DNA from: Gracilimonas mengyeensis
GTDB taxonomy: Bacteria > Bacteroidota > Rhodothermia > Balneolales > Balneolaceae
Direction: 5' to 3'
Length of the DNA stretch: 64,000 nucleotides
Assembly (NCBI RefSeq): GCF_900182705.1
Contig: NZ_FXTP01000001.1
Location: 124,001 to 188,000, forward strand
Part shown: in pieces, positions 61,109-64,000 of the stretch
How the letters are laid out: every line of letters starts with the position of its first letter
Numbering within the stretch: the first letter of the stretch is position 1
Position numbers and translations under genes: made by a program
The notes under the pieces: generated by a model
The model's input: only the letters and a program-made list of their open reading frames with translations
What the model was told of the DNA's origin: nothing
The model's database searches: none

Positions 61109-61686
61109 ACGCTGTTAACAAACGTAAAGAGGAACTGCGGGAAGAAGTTCTAACCCGCAGAAGTAAACTGAGTGAAGAAGAATGGCAGGCTAAATCTGAA
61201 AAAATCATTCAGCACTTTTTTTCCGACGATTTGTACGACATGGCAAAGGTTGTGCATTGTTATGTTTCTATGAATGAGCGTAATGAAGTATGTACCGATG
61301 CGCTGATTACCAAGATGCTTGAAGCCGGAAAAAGAGTGGTGGTTCCCGTAACAAACTTCTCAAACGTATTATTGCATCACATTGAGATTGATAGCCTGGA
61401 TGACCTGAAATCGAACAAATGGGGGATTCGTGAACCGGATGCGGAAGAGGAAGAAGAAGTTCCGGTTGAAGAACTTGATGTCGTAATTATCCCTATGGCT
61501 GCTGCCGACCGGAAAGGAAATCGCCTGGGATATGGCAAAGGATTCTATGACCGTTTTTTGGCTAAGACCAATGCCAGAAAGATTGGCTTCGTTTTCAAAG
61601 AGTTTCTTTTTGATGAAATACCAGTTGAAGAATACGATGTAAAGTTGGATGTTATCATAACTGAAGATGGGCCATTAATCCCGTAA
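61105..61686 (+). CDS. 5-formyltetrahydrofolate cyclo-ligase
   Basis: The enzyme converts 5-formyl-THF to 5,10-methenyl-THF using ATP. The 193-residue product has the N-terminal basic region KRKEELREEVLTRR (binding ATP with later basic residues), the mid segment KSNKWGIREPDAEE and the hallmark GYGKGFYDRFLAKT (res ~146-159), then KIGFVFKEFLFDEIPVEEYDVKLDVIITE. Length is normal. It overlaps bshC by 4 bases. Assignment is firm; the name fau/ygfA is used in other bacteria. Confidence 0.93.
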   Translation: MNAVNKRKEELREEVLTRRSKLSEEEWQAKSEKIIQHFFSDDLYDMAKVVHCYVSMNERNEVCTDALITKMLEAGKRVVVPVTNFSNVLLHHIEIDSLDDLKSNKWGIREPDAEEEEEVPVEELDVVIIPMAAADRKGNRLGYGKGFYDRFLAKTNARKIGFVFKEFLFDEIPVEEYDVKLDVIITEDGPLIP

Positions 61687-61733
61687 CATTAACATCTTGT
61701 TGCCGTAAGGATGGCCAAACAAATTGATTGACT

Positions 61734-62489
61734 ATGGCACAACAGACACGACAAAAATCTACTTCCCAAACAGGAACTGCTTCCCTTGAGTTTGACGACT
61801 TCGACCTGAACTCCACCATGCAGGAGTTCTTGAAAGATGAAGAAAAAGAAACAGGTAAAAGCATTTGGAATATCGCCACTATTTCTGGTATGGTGATGCT
61901 TTTTTTGGCCTTCGCTTTTGCTCTGCGAACTATAGGTTTACCTATTGGTGAATTTTTAAGTGGTCTTACCGATGGACTGGTCGGATCTTCAGTTTTACCG
62001 CTGATCGGAGGGGCGTTAATCACCTTGGTTGGTTTTGGTTTTTTTGTAGGCGACCGCAAAAGAGCTCGTAAAATTAAAAAGGCTAAGAAAAAAGCTCGTA
62101 AGCAAGCTCAAAAGGCACAATCAAGTGCAGGTTCTTCTTCCTACACCGATATACCCGGAGCTGAACACTCAACTTTTGACTCGGGGTCAAAATTACGCAA
62201 TGATTTGGACGATGCCACAGCAGGCAGCAAGACGAACAGTTCAAGGTCCTACATTGATTTTGATAATTACGGTTACCGTCATTCCAAAAAACTGACGCGT
62301 TCCAGAACCGACAAGAAACTTACTGGAGTATGCGGTGGCCTGGCTAAATATTTTGGAATCAGTTCAACAGTCGTAAGAATTATGTTTATTGTACTAACTC
62401 CCGTGATGAGTGGCTTTAATTTTCTTATCTATTTTGGTCTTTCTTTAGCTATGCCAAAAGAACCTGTAGATATGATGGATGACTTTTAA
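61734..62489 (+). CDS. PspC-domain membrane protein
   Basis: The 251-residue product starts at the ATG 61734 (MAQQTRQKS); an in-frame TTG at 61728 is a weaker option. An acidic N-terminal region is followed by two hydrophobic segments (res ~45-65 and ~80-102), a strongly basic stretch (KRARKIKKAKKKARKQ) and a Ser-rich linker. The C-terminal PspC domain is clear: RSRTDKKLTGVCGGLAKYFGISSTVVRIMF (written in part; res ~187-217) and YFGLSLAMPKE. PspC proteins take part in envelope stress sensing. It follows the cyclo-ligase by 47 bases. Function beyond the domain is not known. Confidence 0.85.
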   Translation: MAQQTRQKSTSQTGTASLEFDDFDLNSTMQEFLKDEEKETGKSIWNIATISGMVMLFLAFAFALRTIGLPIGEFLSGLTDGLVGSSVLPLIGGALITLVGFGFFVGDRKRARKIKKAKKKARKQAQKAQSSAGSSSYTDIPGAEHSTFDSGSKLRNDLDDATAGSKTNSSRSYIDFDNYGYRHSKKLTRSRTDKKLTGVCGGLAKYFGISSTVVRIMFIVLTPVMSGFNFLIYFGLSLAMPKEPVDMMDDF

Positions 62490-62831
62490 AAGTTGAAATT
62501 GTCAGGCGTACAAGGCAAAACAATTTAAGGGCATAGGCTTATCTTCATTCTGTGCAATGGTGCCCTTTAGATGCTTTTTTTTCTTCTAAAAAAATTAGAG
62601 TATGCCTTATAAATATTTATATTAGGGGCTCATAAGGCAATAATGAAAATGTTAGGTAAATATAAACGGGAATCGGTCTTATAATTCTGTATCAGTATTA
62701 TTCCCATTTATAAATAAATTAAAGGACATCAGCATAAGAAAATTATGTTAGAAATTGCTTCGGATTTTAATAAACCACGAAGCATTTTTTCATCAAGTGC
62801 AGTCAATTACCAATTTAAATAGATCATTGCG
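62490..62831. other. Spacer before the hybrid histidine kinase
   Basis: It holds a short AT-rich stretch and a terminator-like hairpin: tgcttcg (62756-62762) pairs with cgaagca (62778-62784), then six T. A 25-codon frame (62745-62822) overlaps that hairpin. No other gene is seen. Confidence 0.45.
62756..62790 (+). terminator. Terminator-like hairpin upstream of the hybrid kinase
   Basis: A 7-bp stem (tgcttcg / cgaagca) with a 15-base loop is followed by tttttt. It lies 42 bases before the kinase start, so it either ends the PspC transcript or controls read-through into the kinase gene. Confidence 0.45.
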
Positions 62832-63980
62832 TTGAGTTTGAAAGGCTTAATTTTGATTGTAGATGACACTCCAGCCAATCTACATCTGTTATCCAATGTA
62901 TTAAAGAAAGAAGGCTATGAGTATTTAGAAGCCTCCGACGGGAAGACCGCTTTAAAGCTGGCTAAAAGCCATCATCCTGATTTAATACTATTAGATATTA
63001 TGATGCCTGGAATGGATGGGTTGGAAGTAACAAAAGCGCTTAAGAATGATGCTGAACTTGAAGATATTCCGGTTATTTTTCTTAGTTCGCTCAATGATAT
63101 AAAGAATAAGATAGATGCCTTCAAAGTGGGTGGGGTTGATTATATAACCAAACCTTTCCAAAAAGCAGAAACCCTTGCCCGCATTAAAACTCATTTACAT
63201 ATCCGATCGCTGCAGCAGCAATTGGGAGAGCGCATACGAATTCTGAAAGAGCGGGAAGATGAGCTTAGTAAACTAAATCGTAAAAAAGACGATTTAGTAC
63301 GTATGGTAAGCCACGATATAAAGAATCCACTAACAGGAATAGTTGGTCTGGCAAGGTTTTTAAAACATAAACAGGAATTGTCTCGCGATGACCAAGAAGA
63401 GATGTTTACTGTTATAGAGGAAAGTGGAAATAACCTACTTAGAATGGTTCAGGAAATGCTGGATCTGGAAGACAGGGAAATGGAAGGAAAGCCACTTGAT
63501 TGTGTCAAGACTATGCTTGACCCCCTAATTAAACGTGTTATAGCCATTAACAGAGCAAAAGCTGTAACCAAAGAAATCGAATTTGGCTATTCTGTAGAGC
63601 CCAGAGAACTTGAAGCATGTATCGACGCTGCCAAAATTGAAATTCTGGTAAATAACCTGGTGGCAAATGCTTTAAAATTTACGCCAAGTGGCGGTAAAGT
63701 ATTTATTGAAGTGACCATCAATTCTTCCAATACCTTTTTGATAAAAGTGAAAGACACGGGTATCGGCCTTCCGGAAGATTTGAAAGACAATGTTTTTTCA
63801 GGACAATCCCATATTTCAAGAAAGGGTACGGGGGGCGAAACAGGAACCGGACTTGGACTCAATATTGTGAAGTTGTATGTTGAGAAACATCAAGGCAAGG
63901 TATGGACCGAGTCGGAACCCGCCGAGGGCACTACTTTTTTTATTGAATTACCATTAAAGAGTAACATTAAAAACAACTAA
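62832..63980 (+). CDS. Response regulator-histidine kinase hybrid
   Basis: The 382-residue product has a receiver domain (res ~5-122) with the acidic pair IVDDTPAN at 9-16, phospho-acceptor Asp55 in LILLDIMMPGMDG and the Lys in ITKPFQKAE. A coiled-coil linker follows, then HisKA with His161 in MVSHDIKNPLTG and the HATPase domain (LVANALKFTPSGG, DTGIGLP, GTGLGLNIVKLYVEKH). No transmembrane segment is present, so it is a cytoplasmic REC-HK protein. The start is TTG (62832); an in-frame stop lies at 62820-62822. Typical targets are unknown. A new gene, starting MAYKVL at 63982, follows 1 base later. Confidence 0.88.
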   Translation: MSLKGLILIVDDTPANLHLLSNVLKKEGYEYLEASDGKTALKLAKSHHPDLILLDIMMPGMDGLEVTKALKNDAELEDIPVIFLSSLNDIKNKIDAFKVGGVDYITKPFQKAETLARIKTHLHIRSLQQQLGERIRILKEREDELSKLNRKKDDLVRMVSHDIKNPLTGIVGLARFLKHKQELSRDDQEEMFTVIEESGNNLLRMVQEMLDLEDREMEGKPLDCVKTMLDPLIKRVIAINRAKAVTKEIEFGYSVEPRELEACIDAAKIEILVNNLVANALKFTPSGGKVFIEVTINSSNTFLIKVKDTGIGLPEDLKDNVFSGQSHISRKGTGGETGTGLGLNIVKLYVEKHQGKVWTESEPAEGTTFFIELPLKSNIKNN

Positions 63981-63981
63981 A

Positions 63982-64000
63982 ATGGCATATAAGGTTTTAG
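63982..64000 (+). CDS. Start of the next gene (fragment, possible response regulator)
   Basis: ATG at 63982 starts MAYKVL, cut by the window end. That opening is common in response regulators, and the tight spacing after a kinase gene fits, but six codons cannot prove it. Confidence 0.35.

Overview
The window looks like chromosomal DNA of a member of the Balneolota/Rhodothermota group (Balneola- or Gracilimonas-like); this is an inference. It rests on proteins with type IX secretion (T9SS) C-terminal sorting or FlgD-like domains, PorV/PorQ-type barrels, promoters of the Bacteroidota -7 type (TAnnTTTG), a bacillithiol gene (bshC), a Rhodothermus-like mannan pathway, and many RAYT/REP-like palindromic repeats between genes. 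I found no rRNA, tRNA, CRISPR array or complete insertion sequence.

Layout. Positions 1-1733 hold the 3' part of recD, followed by a repeat-bearing spacer, an alanine/glutamate-rich lipoprotein and pssA. Positions 5459-18586 are a tightly packed minus-strand run of eleven genes. Read in the direction of transcription these are a lipoprotein plus Asp-box/FlgD-domain protein pair, a second copy of the same pair, two PorV/PorQ-like outer-membrane barrels, a glycosyltransferase, a flippase, a deacetylase-domain protein, another glycosyltransferase and the UDP-GlcNAc 2-epimerase gene wecB. The run links T9SS-type surface proteins to cell-surface polysaccharide synthesis.

Positions 18681-31045 carry a plus-strand tryptophan operon in the order trpE-trpS-trpG-trpD-trpC-trpF-trpB-[DUF6364/PIN toxin-antitoxin]-trpA-DUF4837 lipoprotein-methyltransferase. 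A 24-codon leader ORF with three consecutive Trp codons and mutually exclusive hairpins precedes it, which is a classical trp attenuator. Palindromic repeats fill the spacers between trp genes.

Positions 31101-45777 form a mannan utilisation locus: a divergent ROK regulator, a TonB-dependent receptor, a T9SS beta-helix protein, a sodium:solute symporter, a GH130 mannosylglucose phosphorylase, a cellobiose 2-epimerase, and GH5 and GH26 mannanase lipoproteins. Together they would cut mannan at the cell surface, import mannobiose, epimerise it to Man-Glc and phosphorolyse it to Man-1-P and glucose. No SusD is present.

A RelE-type toxin-antitoxin pair, an aldo/keto reductase and a Tat-exported PcRGLX/YetA-like protein follow. 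Positions 50915-58675 hold a minus-strand respiratory complex I operon, nuoABCDEF-[four-helix-bundle insertion]-GH, closed by a strong terminator. The right end has a bifunctional nuclease, bshC, 5-formyl-THF cyclo-ligase, a PspC-domain protein and a response-regulator/histidine-kinase hybrid.
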